This document shows positions 23,428 to 31,622 of a DNA stretch of 43,711 bases, one piece after another (position 1 is the first letter of the stretch; every line of letters begins with the position of its first letter). The notes beneath the pieces are model-generated. The model made no database searches, had not been told where the DNA came from, and was given only the letters and a program-made list of their open reading frames with translations. This stretch comes from Komarekiella delphini-convector SJRDD-AB1. Lineage in GTDB: Bacteria; Cyanobacteriota; Cyanobacteriia; Cyanobacteriales; Nostocaceae. The stretch lies in NCBI RefSeq assembly GCF_014831675.1, contig NZ_VJXY01000053.1:1-43711 (forward strand), written 5' to 3'. Position numbers and translations under genes: made by a program.

Positions 23428-23985
23428 ATGGAAATTTACCTAGTCTTTGTAGACACAATTCAAAACAGCAATAAGTTCTGGTCTGCCAAGATTGAAGGCA
23501 GTAATCTAACTGTTGAATGGGGCAGAGTCGGGTACAAGTCCCAGACTAAAGTTCACTCATTTAGCGATCGCTCTGCTGCTGTCAAGAAATTTTACAGTCT
23601 CATAGCTGACAAAAAAGCTAAAGGCTACCGAGAAAGCCAGCCGCAAATGGACAGTAGTTGTAATATTTCCGAAATAGAGAGAGCAATTCAACTACTCAAT
23701 GCCTTGCGTTCTTATGTTGTTAATAGAAATTTTGATGAGCATTACATACTCATCCTGAATCAATATCTGAAGATTGTTCCCACACCTTTGGGGATGCAAA
23801 TTGATCCCTACAGAGTGTATCGCACTGTAGCAGATGTTGATTATCAAAAAGAGTTGCTCAATTCTTTGTTAACTACCTCTACACCACAACCTGCTGTCGT
23901 GGCTGTTGCTCATACTCCAGAATCAACTGTAGAGAAAGTGGTTAGCCTCAAGACTATCAGTAAGAGCTTTTGGCGGCATTTGTAA
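23428..23985 (+). CDS. WGR domain protein with PARP-regulatory-like helical region, no catalytic domain
   Basis: 185 residues from the ATG at 23428. Residues 1-70 are a WGR domain: NKFWSAKIEGSNLTVEWGRVG with W31-G32-R33, then SFSDRSAAVKKFYSLIADKKAKGY. Residues ~80-150 (IERAIQLLNALRSYVVNRNF, LNQYLKIVPTPLG, VADVDYQKELLNSLL) resemble the helical regulatory domain that precedes the ADP-ribosyltransferase domain in DNA-dependent PARPs. No transferase domain follows; the protein ends after a Thr/Pro/Val linker. WGR domains bind DNA ends in PARPs; this truncated form might be a sensor or decoy (inference). Confidence 0.75.
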   Translation: MEIYLVFVDTIQNSNKFWSAKIEGSNLTVEWGRVGYKSQTKVHSFSDRSAAVKKFYSLIADKKAKGYRESQPQMDSSCNISEIERAIQLLNALRSYVVNRNFDEHYILILNQYLKIVPTPLGMQIDPYRVYRTVADVDYQKELLNSLLTTSTPQPAVVAVAHTPESTVEKVVSLKTISKSFWRHL

Positions 23986-24076
23986 ATGAATTACCACAAA
24001 TCTTGTTTAATAGTTTTGTGGTAATTTTCACCGCTTTGAGAAATATATTTTCAGAAAAATAAAAAGGAGTAAAACT

Positions 24077-24310
24077 GTGGAAAAGATAATCGTTAGTTCT
24101 TGGAAAACAGTAGGATATGGACACTATAACTGTACTGAGCAAGAGATAACTTATCAAGAGAGAAAAATAAGAGAAATATGCGACCAGTTAGGCATTGATT
24201 GTCCAGAAGTGGCTACAAATGTCACAAGTCTTAGCACACGAACAGAGATTATCGCTGATGAATCTGTATTGGAACATGTAGAGCCGATTTACTATAGCGA
24301 TGCAGATTGA
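24077..24310 (+). CDS. Unknown small acidic protein
   Basis: 77 residues. GTG start at 24077 with AGGAG 7 bases upstream decides the start. EKIIVSSWKTVGYGHYNC, then YQERKIREICDQLGIDCPEV and an acidic end. Directly followed by a strong terminator. Confidence 0.55.
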   Translation: MEKIIVSSWKTVGYGHYNCTEQEITYQERKIREICDQLGIDCPEVATNVTSLSTRTEIIADESVLEHVEPIYYSDAD

Positions 24311-24317
24311 TTAAGTG

Positions 24318-24354
24318 TATCCCCCAGTGTCGGATGAGATTGGGGGATATTTTT
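24318..24354 (+). terminator. Rho-independent terminator
   Basis: TATCCCCCA/TGGGGGATA, 9-bp perfect stem with 14-base loop, followed by TTTTT. It closes the transcription unit of the AAA/WGR region. Confidence 0.8.
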
Positions 24355-24383
24355 AGCGTTTGATAAATTATTTCCAAAATGTT

Positions 24384-24725
24384 ATGAAACAACCATGCTT
24401 TGATTGCCCCTTTCAAAACTCTGTGAAATATGCGCTTTGTCAGGCGAAAGCGCATGATATCCTCCACAGAATTACACATGATAAAGCTTTCCACTGCCAC
24501 AAAACAGTAAATTATTCTCAATCTCATGAAGGTCAAGTTACTTCTGAGTCAAGACTATGCTTTGGTGCAGTTTTGTTCTTAGAGAATACCGTTAGAGGTG
24601 GTTGTCGCTCAAATGTAATGTTTCGCTTTGCTCTAATGCGTAAAGAATTTAAACTTGATGATTTACGTCAGGATGAAAATGTCTATCAAAGTTTCGAGGA
24701 GTTTATTGAAGGAGTTAGTTATTAA
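24384..24725 (+). CDS. Cys/His-rich protein (DUF6283-like)
   Basis: 113 residues from the ATG at 24384. CFDCPFQNSVKYALC, then FHCHKTVNYSQ and RLCFGAVLFLENTVRGGC give a CxxC...HCH...C set typical of a small metal-binding phage/plasmid family that I recall as DUF6283. Probably one zinc ion or an Fe-S cluster. Function unknown. It begins after a terminator, so it should have its own promoter, which I could not identify. Confidence 0.55.
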   Translation: MKQPCFDCPFQNSVKYALCQAKAHDILHRITHDKAFHCHKTVNYSQSHEGQVTSESRLCFGAVLFLENTVRGGCRSNVMFRFALMRKEFKLDDLRQDENVYQSFEEFIEGVSY

Positions 24726-24754
24726 CCTGAAATCAAATCCCTGAAAAACAACAA

Positions 24755-24779
24755 AACTGCTCTCTTCTTAATAGCAGTT
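24755..24779 (+). terminator. Weak terminator-like hairpin
   Basis: AACTGCT/AGCAGTT stem followed by AATTTA, 30 bases after the Cys/His-rich gene. Weak T-run. Confidence 0.35.
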
Positions 24780-24863
24780 AATTTACTGCGTTCGCTTCAT
24801 CTGTGTGGTGATTCTACTCAGGAGCATGGTTTTTAGCCGACAAGCAAATAAGGATGTAGAAAT

Positions 24864-25115
24864 ATGTACAGAGTTTCAATTCAAGTTGTCAATGAATCTG
24901 ACAGTTTAATTGAAAAATTTCCCACTCATGTTGTGAGAGTTCCTTGTATCGGAGAGTATATTTATCTGAGTATTTGTCGTTGTGACATCCCTGACTATCA
25001 AGTTCTTGAAGTGACTCATTACACTTTTGCATTTGATAATTCCAAAGGATTGATAGAGAACAACAATTTTAAAGGATTAGCAGTAGCAGAAATCAAGGTG
25101 AAAAAGTTGCGGTAG
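24864..25115 (+). CDS. Unknown small beta-rich protein
   Basis: 83 residues: MYRVSIQVVNESDSLIEKFPTHVVRVPCIGEYIYL, then YQVLEVTHYTFAF and VAEIKVKKLR, an alternating pattern of a small beta-barrel. Convergent with the VOC gene, whose stop is 2 bases from this one's. Confidence 0.5.
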   Translation: MYRVSIQVVNESDSLIEKFPTHVVRVPCIGEYIYLSICRCDIPDYQVLEVTHYTFAFDNSKGLIENNNFKGLAVAEIKVKKLR

Positions 25116-25116
25116 T

Positions 25117-25503
25117 CTAGATTTGACTTGCAATCTCAATTAAAATACCGTCTAAATCTCTGACGTATCCAACCTTTTGTCCCCACGGCTTTTGTTTTGG
25201 CACAACTAAACTAACTGCACCAGCCTCGACAGCGCGACTGAAGGCTGCATCAACATCATCTGTTGTAAAAGCAATTTCGACTCCAGCAGGTTGATTTTTT
25301 AAATTGTTTTCTTGAAATCCGTTAGTCAGATTTGAGCTAGCTAGTTCATTCGATGCAAAGGCAAGCTTTGTTGAACCTGTTTCCATCTGTGCATACTGTC
25401 CACTTTCATGAATAAAATCTTTTTGTAATCCAAATGCTTTTTCGTAAAAAGCAACAGATTGGGTAACATCTTTTACGTAAAGGATAGTGTAAGAAAATTT
25501 CAT
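25117..25503 (-). CDS. VOC (glyoxalase/bleomycin resistance) family protein
   Basis: 128 residues from the ATG at 25503. MKFSYTILYVKDVTQSVAFYEKAFGL, LAFASNELA, VEIAFTTDDVDAAFSRAVEAGA and GQKVGYVRDLDGILIEIAS show the two beta-alpha-beta-beta-beta repeats of the vicinal oxygen chelate fold, with the closing Glu in LIEIA as a likely metal ligand. Substrate unknown; members include glyoxalases, dioxygenases and drug-binding proteins. A chromosomal-type gene among plasmid genes. Confidence 0.85.
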   Translation of the reverse strand: MKFSYTILYVKDVTQSVAFYEKAFGLQKDFIHESGQYAQMETGSTKLAFASNELASSNLTNGFQENNLKNQPAGVEIAFTTDDVDAAFSRAVEAGAVSLVVPKQKPWGQKVGYVRDLDGILIEIASQI

Positions 25504-25722
25504 AGTTTTCCAGTTCAACCCAAGAATTACTGAGGATCAAACTAGTACATTTGCTCTAATTAGTCAAGTTTACCGTGCAACAATAGCCTCATGTGACCAT
25601 TTTTCCAAATTTACAATCAAAAGGCAGCGCGGAAACTTCGCTCTCATTATTGGCTTTCACTTTTTCTCTACGAGACGTTTTGCGAGCACTTTCACCAACG
25701 GCAAAGAAATAACGGTAGAGAT

Positions 25723-26173
25723 AGCATGGCGTTGGGAATGGGAACGAGTATTGAATTATGCCAGTAGTTGAAAGCGATAAGCAAAGGCGACATGGCTATG
25801 CTTACCGCTACTCTTTCCATTCAACCAGCGCACCATCAATAATTGCAATCCCCCACAGCGGAAACTTTGCCAGCAGTTTTTTGATCACGATTTGCAAAGC
25901 TGGATCATTGTTCCAACATTCCGCAAGAAACTCAAAATTAGATTTTTCCCCAAGTATCCTTGCCAGCTTCAGTTTCTCCATACGCAGAGGTCGCATTTTT
26001 GAACGAATTGCGATGCCTTCGGCGGTAAACAACGCCTCACTCGACCATTTATCAACACTGGAAGTAGGCGCGGCGGAACTTTGGTCAACGTTATCCGCTT
26101 TAACTTCTACACGAGAAACCGAATTTTCAGATGTTAACGAAGCGGAAAAGATGGGTGTTTTTGTACAGACTTA
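25723..26173. repeat. Partial duplication of the 28136-28600 region
   Basis: The segment starting AGCATGGCGTTGGGAATGGG at 25723 repeats 28136 onward (AGCATGGCGTTGAGAATGGG), and continues through the 3' end of the replication-type gene in the same orientation, including the GGCGCGGCGGAACTT block. The two copies bracket the HEPN gene and its small neighbour as direct repeats about 2.4 kb apart. Confidence 0.75.
25808..26173 (-). pseudogene. 3' remnant of a plasmid replication-type gene (copy of the 28196-29386 C-terminus)
   Basis: The open frame has no ATG and begins just after a TAA at about 26171-26173. It reads TSENSVSRVEVKADN, SSAAPTSSVDKWSSEAL, then SKMRPLRMEKLKLARILGE and PALQIVIKKLLAKFPLWGIA, ending at 25808. 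The same blocks occur in order at the C-terminus of the intact protein at 28.2 kb. About 120 of the 396 residues remain, so it is a truncated copy left by duplication or recombination. Confidence 0.75.
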
Positions 26174-26195
26174 ACACTTTGGCAAAGTCCTAACA

Positions 26196-26561
26196 CTATA
26201 GGATAGGATACCGCCGCATCATCTCCCGCATCTCCACCGCTTCACTTGACGGCGTGTAAATCACTCCCCCCGACATCGCTAGCACAATCCTTTCTTTCCT
26301 AGCCCACTCGAACCAAGCAATGGTATCAGATACTACTTGTGCAACCTCTGGTTTTCTAGCCTCTTTACAGGCTGCCACAAACACAGCTTCCGGTGACTTA
26401 ACCCCTTTCCAAGTACGGAGAGCCTCTTTAAGATAAGCGATCACCCCCGGTACATTGTCCCAACAACGCTTGACTGTGCGCTGAATCTCTGCATTGAGTT
26501 GGAACTGTAAATTACAGGGTATTTTTATTAACAATTTTTTAGGATTATCCTTTAAGCCCAA
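26196..26561 (-). CDS. Unknown helical protein (plasmid-type)
   Basis: 121 residues: LNAEIQRTVKRCWDNVPGVIAYLKEALRTW, SPEAVFVAACKEARKPEV and SDTIAWFEWARKERIVLAMSGGVIYTP. It overlaps the end of the HEPN gene by 10 bases. The first ten residues depend on the start and are A/T-rich, so the frame may have been joined to HEPN-side DNA by the rearrangement. The conserved look of the rest suggests a domain of plasmid replication proteins. Could be a gene fragment. Confidence 0.5.
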   Translation of the reverse strand: MGLKDNPKKLLIKIPCNLQFQLNAEIQRTVKRCWDNVPGVIAYLKEALRTWKGVKSPEAVFVAACKEARKPEVAQVVSDTIAWFEWARKERIVLAMSGGVIYTPSSEAVEMREMMRRYPIL

Positions 26562-27919
26562 GGAACAGTTTGAATATTTTCATATTCAATTTTCTTACGA
26601 GTTACACGGCTTAAATATTTACCCTTGTAGCCAAAAATATTTAATAAAACAAGTTCTAGATACCATAAACCAAGGTTAACAATATCTATTTTTTCATAAA
26701 AGGAACGATTAAGAAGTCTTTTACGTTTTTTGGGGTTTGCATGAATTAAAGCATTACGCGTTTCTGTTAATGCTTGTACTCCGTTATTCCATTTTAATTC
26801 TTCTGCGGCTTTAAGTAAATCTGTTAATGTCTCAGGAATATCTAAAGAAATACCACACTCTAAAAGAAGATATTTTAGTTTCTCGGTAGCAGGATATTTC
26901 CTAGTATTATCAAATTCTTCTTGAGTAATTTTTTTTTTATCTTCTACCAGAAGAGTTCCAGCGAGAAGTTCAAATGCAGCTTGCAATAAAATAATAGAAC
27001 CTTGTACTGCTCCAGCTTGAGCATTACTCTCTAAATACCAGTGAATTGCTAGCCTTATTGAATCATTCCAAGTGTTGGTTTGCCACAAGGTAAGGAAACC
27101 TGCAAAAAATTCATTCATACTTTGAGTATTTAATGCAGTTGAATCAATAAACCAAGAGTTAACTCCTTTCCAGGGTGATATTAGTTGATTGCTATGCCAT
27201 TTCTCCCAAACTTTTTTCCCTCTACTGTTTTGTCCAACTAACAGGATGGGAGAAATTCTAAAACCTCTACAAAATGAGAGAAACCAATGCAAAACCTCTA
27301 AAATTTCCTCAGCTTCTTTTGAAGAAAAAGTTTTTTTATCAAAACGTTCAAGTTTTCCTACATGAGTTATGGCATAGCCTCCTTCCAACTTAAGAGATTT
27401 AATAATATATTCAAGATTTTCTACGTTATCAATACAAATTCTCCAACCTTCTGCTTCTAATATAAGTCTATCTGAAGATATACTATTGCTCCTCGATATT
27501 TGAGTCCCTCTAAAATTATGAAAATTAGTCAAATGGAAATTTACACTAAATAAATCTGCATTTGAATTTAATTCTACAGGCTCACTTAAACAACCTAAAA
27601 TTTCTAAATTTTCATCAAAAATAGTAGGAAGACTTAAAATATTAACTTTTGCTCTAGTTTCTAAAAACTTTAAATAAGTTTGATCAAAATTAAGTCGATG
27701 CGGAAAACTAGCTTGAGTTGAAAAATCAAATTTGATATCAGGAGATGGCAACCATTTAAAGACAACAGATCCTTTTCCTTGATATACTGTTTCTCCCTGA
27801 ATAATTTCTAATAAACCTTCATAAAGCTGAATGTCATGGTTAGCTTCACTAGTTTGGTAACTTGATACAATTGCAGGAAGATATTGATTTAACAACGACT
27901 TGAAATCTTCTATTGACAT
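26552..27919 (-). CDS. HEPN-domain protein, ApeA-like (candidate anti-phage ribonuclease)
   Basis: 455 residues. The N-terminal ~230 are beta-rich (GKGSVVFKWLPSPDIKFDFS, LEILGCLSEPVEL, LFSVNFHLTNFHNFRG), as in the ApeA N-terminal domain. The C-terminal ~160 are helical, with AGAVQGSIILLQAAFELLAG and the HEPN catalytic motif Rx4H at R388-NALI-H393 inside LTETRNALIHANPKKR. HEPN proteins of this kind cut RNA and stop phage growth by abortive infection. The gene is visibly more A+T-rich than its neighbours and lies between direct repeats, both signs of recent transfer. Family assignment by layout and motif only. Confidence 0.7.
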   Translation of the reverse strand: MSIEDFKSLLNQYLPAIVSSYQTSEANHDIQLYEGLLEIIQGETVYQGKGSVVFKWLPSPDIKFDFSTQASFPHRLNFDQTYLKFLETRAKVNILSLPTIFDENLEILGCLSEPVELNSNADLFSVNFHLTNFHNFRGTQISRSNSISSDRLILEAEGWRICIDNVENLEYIIKSLKLEGGYAITHVGKLERFDKKTFSSKEAEEILEVLHWFLSFCRGFRISPILLVGQNSRGKKVWEKWHSNQLISPWKGVNSWFIDSTALNTQSMNEFFAGFLTLWQTNTWNDSIRLAIHWYLESNAQAGAVQGSIILLQAAFELLAGTLLVEDKKKITQEEFDNTRKYPATEKLKYLLLECGISLDIPETLTDLLKAAEELKWNNGVQALTETRNALIHANPKKRKRLLNRSFYEKIDIVNLGLWYLELVLLNIFGYKGKYLSRVTRKKIEYENIQTVPWA

Positions 27920-28195
27920 CTAGTTTTATGAGAATTTAAGTTTTTTACAAAAAGTATATTTCAACATTTTATCCAATCACTTTCATCTTCAGATATTTGA
28001 AAGTGAAAAGTCTTTTCTCCATAAAATTCATTTCATTGAAGAGTTACTTTCGCAAATCTATTATATACACGTTGAGTGCTACATTCTGATTCTTACTCTT
28101 TAAGAGTATAGCTATACCAGAAACACTGTAGAAACAGCATGGCGTTGAGAATGGGAACAAGTTCTGAAATATGCAAGTAGTTGCAATAGCGATCG
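27920..28195 (-). promoter_or_regulatory. Spacer upstream of the HEPN gene with several palindromes
   Basis: A+T-rich. Contains TCACTTTC/GAAAGTGA (27977-27984/27999-28006), TACTCTT-T-AAGAGTA and TATAGCTATA (about 28095-28115). These are candidate control sites for the HEPN gene. The last 60 bases (28136 on) belong to the duplicated segment. Confidence 0.4.
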
Positions 28196-29386
28196 CTACC
28201 CCTCCCACTTCACCAGTACCCCATTCACACAAGCAATCCCCCATTGCCCAAACTTCGCCAAAAGCTTCTTGATCACGATTTGTAAAGCCGGATCATCATT
28301 CCAGCATTCCATCAGAAACTCAAAACTAGGATTTTCACCCAAGACCCCCGCCATTTTCAGCTTCTCCATACGCAGAGGTCGCATTTTGGAACGAGCAGCG
28401 ATCGCTGAACTTGACCATTTTTCATTTTCAGTAACGGGCGCGGCGGAACTTGTACCTTCATGATAAGCTTTCATCTCCTCACCAGAAACTTGGTTTTCAG
28501 TTATCAGCGAAGTGCAAGGACTTTCTACTTGCTCTTGAAACATTGGTTGCTGTGAGCATTCTTCGTCTGGGGCAACAGGCGGCGCGGCGGAAGATGTGTC
28601 TTCATGAGGGGCGATCGCATCTTCGCCAAAGACTTGGTTTTGTGTTGACAACAAAGCAGATTGACTTTGTGTAATATCCACTAGCGTTAGCGAAGTACAG
28701 TCTGTTACCGCAGGTAACTCTTTTTCTTTCTCTGACACGCTTTCAACAGACTGAGGCGACGCGCCCCCCAAAGGCGCGATCGCCGTCTCCTCACTTTGCG
28801 TATTTTCGTTTTTCGTGTCAGAGACACACCTCACGATCTCTTTTGAAGAGTTCGTGAGGTGTTTTTGAGGAGTTCGTGAGGGTTTCTGGAACCCTTGCTC
28901 TGCCTGGGTTTGATCTGAGATAGATGCTCTGTACAAAGCACCTATTTCTCCAGCGGCAGCATCCATCTCTGTATTTTCAGAATTTGGTGCTTGTTTTTGG
29001 GCATCTGGTTCTTGTGACGCAGAATCTATTTGCTCCCAAAATTCCTTTATCCGACTACCGTGTAAATTCTTTACTGTCCAGCCAACAGTCTCCCTTCCGT
29101 CCTGAATCGACTTGTCGGGTTTGAAAATAAACAGCCCACTGTCAGACAAAACTTTCTTAGCAGCGATGAAAGTACTGTAACCAAGTCCAGTGGACAGAGG
29201 CATCCACCGGGAACCGTAAGGGTCAGCTGTCCAACATTCTTGCCATAATTGTGTAATTGAGGATTTCTGTTGGGAAGCCCACAGCATATCTTCTATTGGA
29301 ATAATCACATGAAACCTCTTGTATGGGGATTCTTGTTTGCTAGCTGTAGACTTTTTGGACTTGGGACGAGCGATAGTTGCGATCAT
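28196..29386 (-). CDS. Plasmid replication-type protein with N-terminal winged helix
   Basis: 396 residues. N-terminal 1-115 (YKRFHVIIPIEDMLWASQQKSSITQLWQECW, YGSRWMPLSTGLGYSTFIAAKKVL, GRETVGWTVKNLHGSRIKEFWEQ) look like a winged-helix DNA-binding domain. The long middle is disordered and contains an internal repeat: QNQVFGEDAIAPHEDTSSAAP and ENQVSGEEMKAYHEGTSSAAP. The C-terminus (SKMRPLRMEKLKMAGVLGE, PALQIVIKKLLAKFGQWGIA) is a compact domain, duplicated at 25.8 kb. AGGAG 9 bases before the ATG. Follows the coiled-coil gene in one operon. Replication or partition role by context, not proven. Confidence 0.6.
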   Translation of the reverse strand: MIATIARPKSKKSTASKQESPYKRFHVIIPIEDMLWASQQKSSITQLWQECWTADPYGSRWMPLSTGLGYSTFIAAKKVLSDSGLFIFKPDKSIQDGRETVGWTVKNLHGSRIKEFWEQIDSASQEPDAQKQAPNSENTEMDAAAGEIGALYRASISDQTQAEQGFQKPSRTPQKHLTNSSKEIVRCVSDTKNENTQSEETAIAPLGGASPQSVESVSEKEKELPAVTDCTSLTLVDITQSQSALLSTQNQVFGEDAIAPHEDTSSAAPPVAPDEECSQQPMFQEQVESPCTSLITENQVSGEEMKAYHEGTSSAAPVTENEKWSSSAIAARSKMRPLRMEKLKMAGVLGENPSFEFLMECWNDDPALQIVIKKLLAKFGQWGIACVNGVLVKWEG

Positions 29387-29491
29387 TATACTTACTCCTG
29401 TTTGTGTTGACGCACGGAAATTTCCCCCACTGTGATGCGGGGCTTGGTACTTGCACTTATTTGTCTAAAAAGTTACCGATACACTGGAAAC

Positions 29492-31066
29492 CTATTGAGG
29501 TTGCCAAAATCGCAATTCATCTCGGAAATACCTGTCAGTCTTTTTCGATTGCTCCTTCCAACAATCCCAGGCAACTAACACTTCTTCGCCCAAATCTTGC
29601 ACCACCTCGCCTCTCTCGACATACAAAGTGCGGTAAGGGTCAGCATGGGCAACGATAGAGCCGACTTGGATGGTGTCCGGTTCAATAGATGCGTTCTGGA
29701 GTGCAGTAATTAACTCTGTTTCCTCACTGGTCAGCTCCACCCAATAGTCTGATTTAATTACCTCATACTCTTGCGCCACTGCCCAATAGTCCTGCCACCT
29801 ACACTCAGGCTTGGCCAACACTGTTCTAATGTCACTAACCGCCCGTGGTAACAGCTGCAATTGCTCGGCTCGCAGGGCGATCGCCTGCGGTGTGGGACTA
29901 CTCCCTAGAATTATCGCCGCAGCTTCGAGCGCTTGGGTGCTGTTCATCGCACTGGCCAGATTCCCCAAAGCCATACCCATCAAGCGCAAGCATTCTTGGG
30001 CATTCTCCTTGGGTGGCTCAGTGGCAAGCGATCGCAGATCAATAGTTTCTAAGAGCGCAAGTTTGACCTGCTTGTTCAACGCCTTGGTCGCCTGGGTCGT
30101 CATGGTATTTCCCCACTCTTGGTCAGGACGTTGTTCAACGGCGCGTTCTAATTCCTTCAGACGTTGCTGTAATCGCTGATTCTCCACTTCTAGTTGCCGC
30201 AGACCTTCAATTTCTTGAATGTACTGCCGCAACTGAATGATTTCTGACTTCTGCTGCTGGTACAGTTTTTGGGATGATTCAAGTTGCTCTCTTGCTTGTG
30301 CTTCCGCTCTGGCTGTGGCTTCTGTTTGTAAACCAATTCTCAACTCCTGCTCCAGACGCTCTAGTTCTTGCCTATGCTGTTCTTTGATTTGGGCGATCGC
30401 TTCGGTGTATTCTGGTGGATAATTTCGCTCTCTGGGGAACGGGACGCTAGCGGCATCTAGATCCTCATTATTGATCAGCAATTTTTCACCATCAGCAAAA
30501 GTGACAATCTGCTGCCAATTGTTTGGCGCGTCTGCTGAGATCACTCCCGACTCCCCATATCTGGGATGTGATTGTGATGAAATCATGACCGAATTACACA
30601 ATTGCGCTTGACTTTTTTCTTGTTTTGTGGTGCGTTTAGTTGTTGGTGCAACCTGTTGTACTGCTTTGGCGAAGTCGGCAGCTGTAGGAAAGGGTTTTTC
30701 TTTGGCTGCGATCGCTACGGCTTGTTGAAGCTTGCCGGGAGTCTTGACCAGTTTGAGTAATGGGCGAGTCTGGGAAGGTTTGGTGATCTTATCTTTCAAC
30801 TCGTCGGGTAGAATATCAACTACTCGCTTTGCCGCAAATAGATCCTTGACCCGTCGATATCCTCCGTGTTTGGTCAATTCATTTTCGCAGTAGTCTTCAA
30901 AGCTGGTGTATGCGCCATGTTGGTAATAGTCGTTATCTCGCATCAGCCGCAGTTCGTCAGATGCTTGCCACTCGAATCGGTCGATGGCGGCGAAGGTTTC
31001 CTGGATGCTGATGTTGAGATTGGTGTAGTCGAGTGCTGTTGTTTGTTCTCTGTCTAGTGTCAGCAT
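29492..31066 (-). CDS. Coiled-coil DNA-binding protein (ParB/KfrA-like plasmid maintenance candidate)
   Basis: 524 residues. The N-terminal part (DRFEWQASDELRLMRDNDYYQHGAYTSFEDYCENELTKHGGYRRVKDLFAAKRVVDILP, given here as its key stretch YTSFEDYCENEL) followed by RPLLKLVKTPGKLQQAVAIA is a helical plasmid/phage DNA-binding pattern. Residues ~225-335 form a strong coiled coil rich in Gln/Glu/Arg. The end (~440-524) is a compact domain (IQVGSIVAHADPYRTLYVERG, EEVLVAWD). AGGAGAG precedes the ATG. Partition or structural role is inferred from this architecture. Confidence 0.6.
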   Translation of the reverse strand: MLTLDREQTTALDYTNLNISIQETFAAIDRFEWQASDELRLMRDNDYYQHGAYTSFEDYCENELTKHGGYRRVKDLFAAKRVVDILPDELKDKITKPSQTRPLLKLVKTPGKLQQAVAIAAKEKPFPTAADFAKAVQQVAPTTKRTTKQEKSQAQLCNSVMISSQSHPRYGESGVISADAPNNWQQIVTFADGEKLLINNEDLDAASVPFPRERNYPPEYTEAIAQIKEQHRQELERLEQELRIGLQTEATARAEAQAREQLESSQKLYQQQKSEIIQLRQYIQEIEGLRQLEVENQRLQQRLKELERAVEQRPDQEWGNTMTTQATKALNKQVKLALLETIDLRSLATEPPKENAQECLRLMGMALGNLASAMNSTQALEAAAIILGSSPTPQAIALRAEQLQLLPRAVSDIRTVLAKPECRWQDYWAVAQEYEVIKSDYWVELTSEETELITALQNASIEPDTIQVGSIVAHADPYRTLYVERGEVVQDLGEEVLVAWDCWKEQSKKTDRYFRDELRFWQPQ

Positions 31067-31284
31067 AGCTCTCTCCTGTTCTGATAGATAGGAGAGGTGT
31101 TTAAAATCGCTTTCACTTTATAAAAGACTTTTTCTCGTCTTGGCTTTGCTTGGGGAAGGCAGTTAATAGACTTGTTGCCACTACACAGCAGATGTATGCG
31201 GTGGTTAGAATTGATTCCTATGCATAATGCAAGAAAATCTGCTAATGTTTGGTTGATCATAAACTTTGTAGTTTGTGAAATTTC

Positions 31285-31331
31285 CCCAAAAGCGATGTTT
31301 TCGAGGCAGACGCTTTTGGGTTTTAGTTTTT
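31285..31331 (+). terminator. Plus-strand Rho-independent terminator without an upstream gene
   Basis: CCCAAAAGCG/CGCTTTTGGG, a perfect 10-bp stem with 16-base loop, followed by TTTTAGTTTTT. Both neighbouring genes run leftwards, so this terminator must serve an unannotated plus-strand RNA from within 31.07-31.28 kb, antisense to the leader of the coiled-coil gene. Confidence 0.65.
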
Positions 31332-31352
31332 AGATGAAGTTTAAAAAGCAGA

Positions 31353-31403
31353 AGGCATACTGTGGGCGACAGAAAGATTATTTGAGTGACCCACAATATG
31401 CCT
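31353..31403. repeat. 14-bp inverted repeat, one mismatch
   Basis: AGGCATACTGTGGG (31353-31366) and CCCACAATATGCCT (31390-31403) around a 23-base loop. Could be a second hairpin of the leader region or an operator. Nothing else is visible in 31404-31537 apart from a TTGTTATCCCAA half-site at 31479-31490. Confidence 0.45.
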
Positions 31404-31537
31404 GAACCTAACTGTTGTCATCCCTGGTACATATCAATTGCTCCCAAGTGATAAACGGTTACTTTTATAAAGAGATGCTTGTTATCCCAAATAGTAACAC
31501 ATTATTATCACAATAACTCCAACACATAAAAAGTAGC

Positions 31538-31563
31538 AAACCCGCCTAATGGTCGGCGGGTTT
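31538..31563 (-). terminator. Terminator of the RHH gene (usable on both strands)
   Basis: AAACCCGCC/GGCGGGTTT stem with 8-base loop. T-run on the plus side (31561-31565) and a T-rich tract on the minus side. The stop codon of the frameshifted coiled-coil tail lies in its loop. Confidence 0.65.
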
Positions 31564-31622
31564 TTCCCTGAGCATCTGTTTTAGGTTTTCTAATAACTGC
31601 CTGAGAGAATCATTTTCTTCTC

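Noticed and set aside
25758-26174. Plus-strand protein over the pseudogene
   Set aside because: The opposite strand shows clear homology to the intact protein at 28.2 kb, so this frame is a shadow.
29811-30179. Plus-strand gene opposite the coiled-coil protein
   Set aside because: Long open frame is a shadow of the coiled-coil codons on the other strand.
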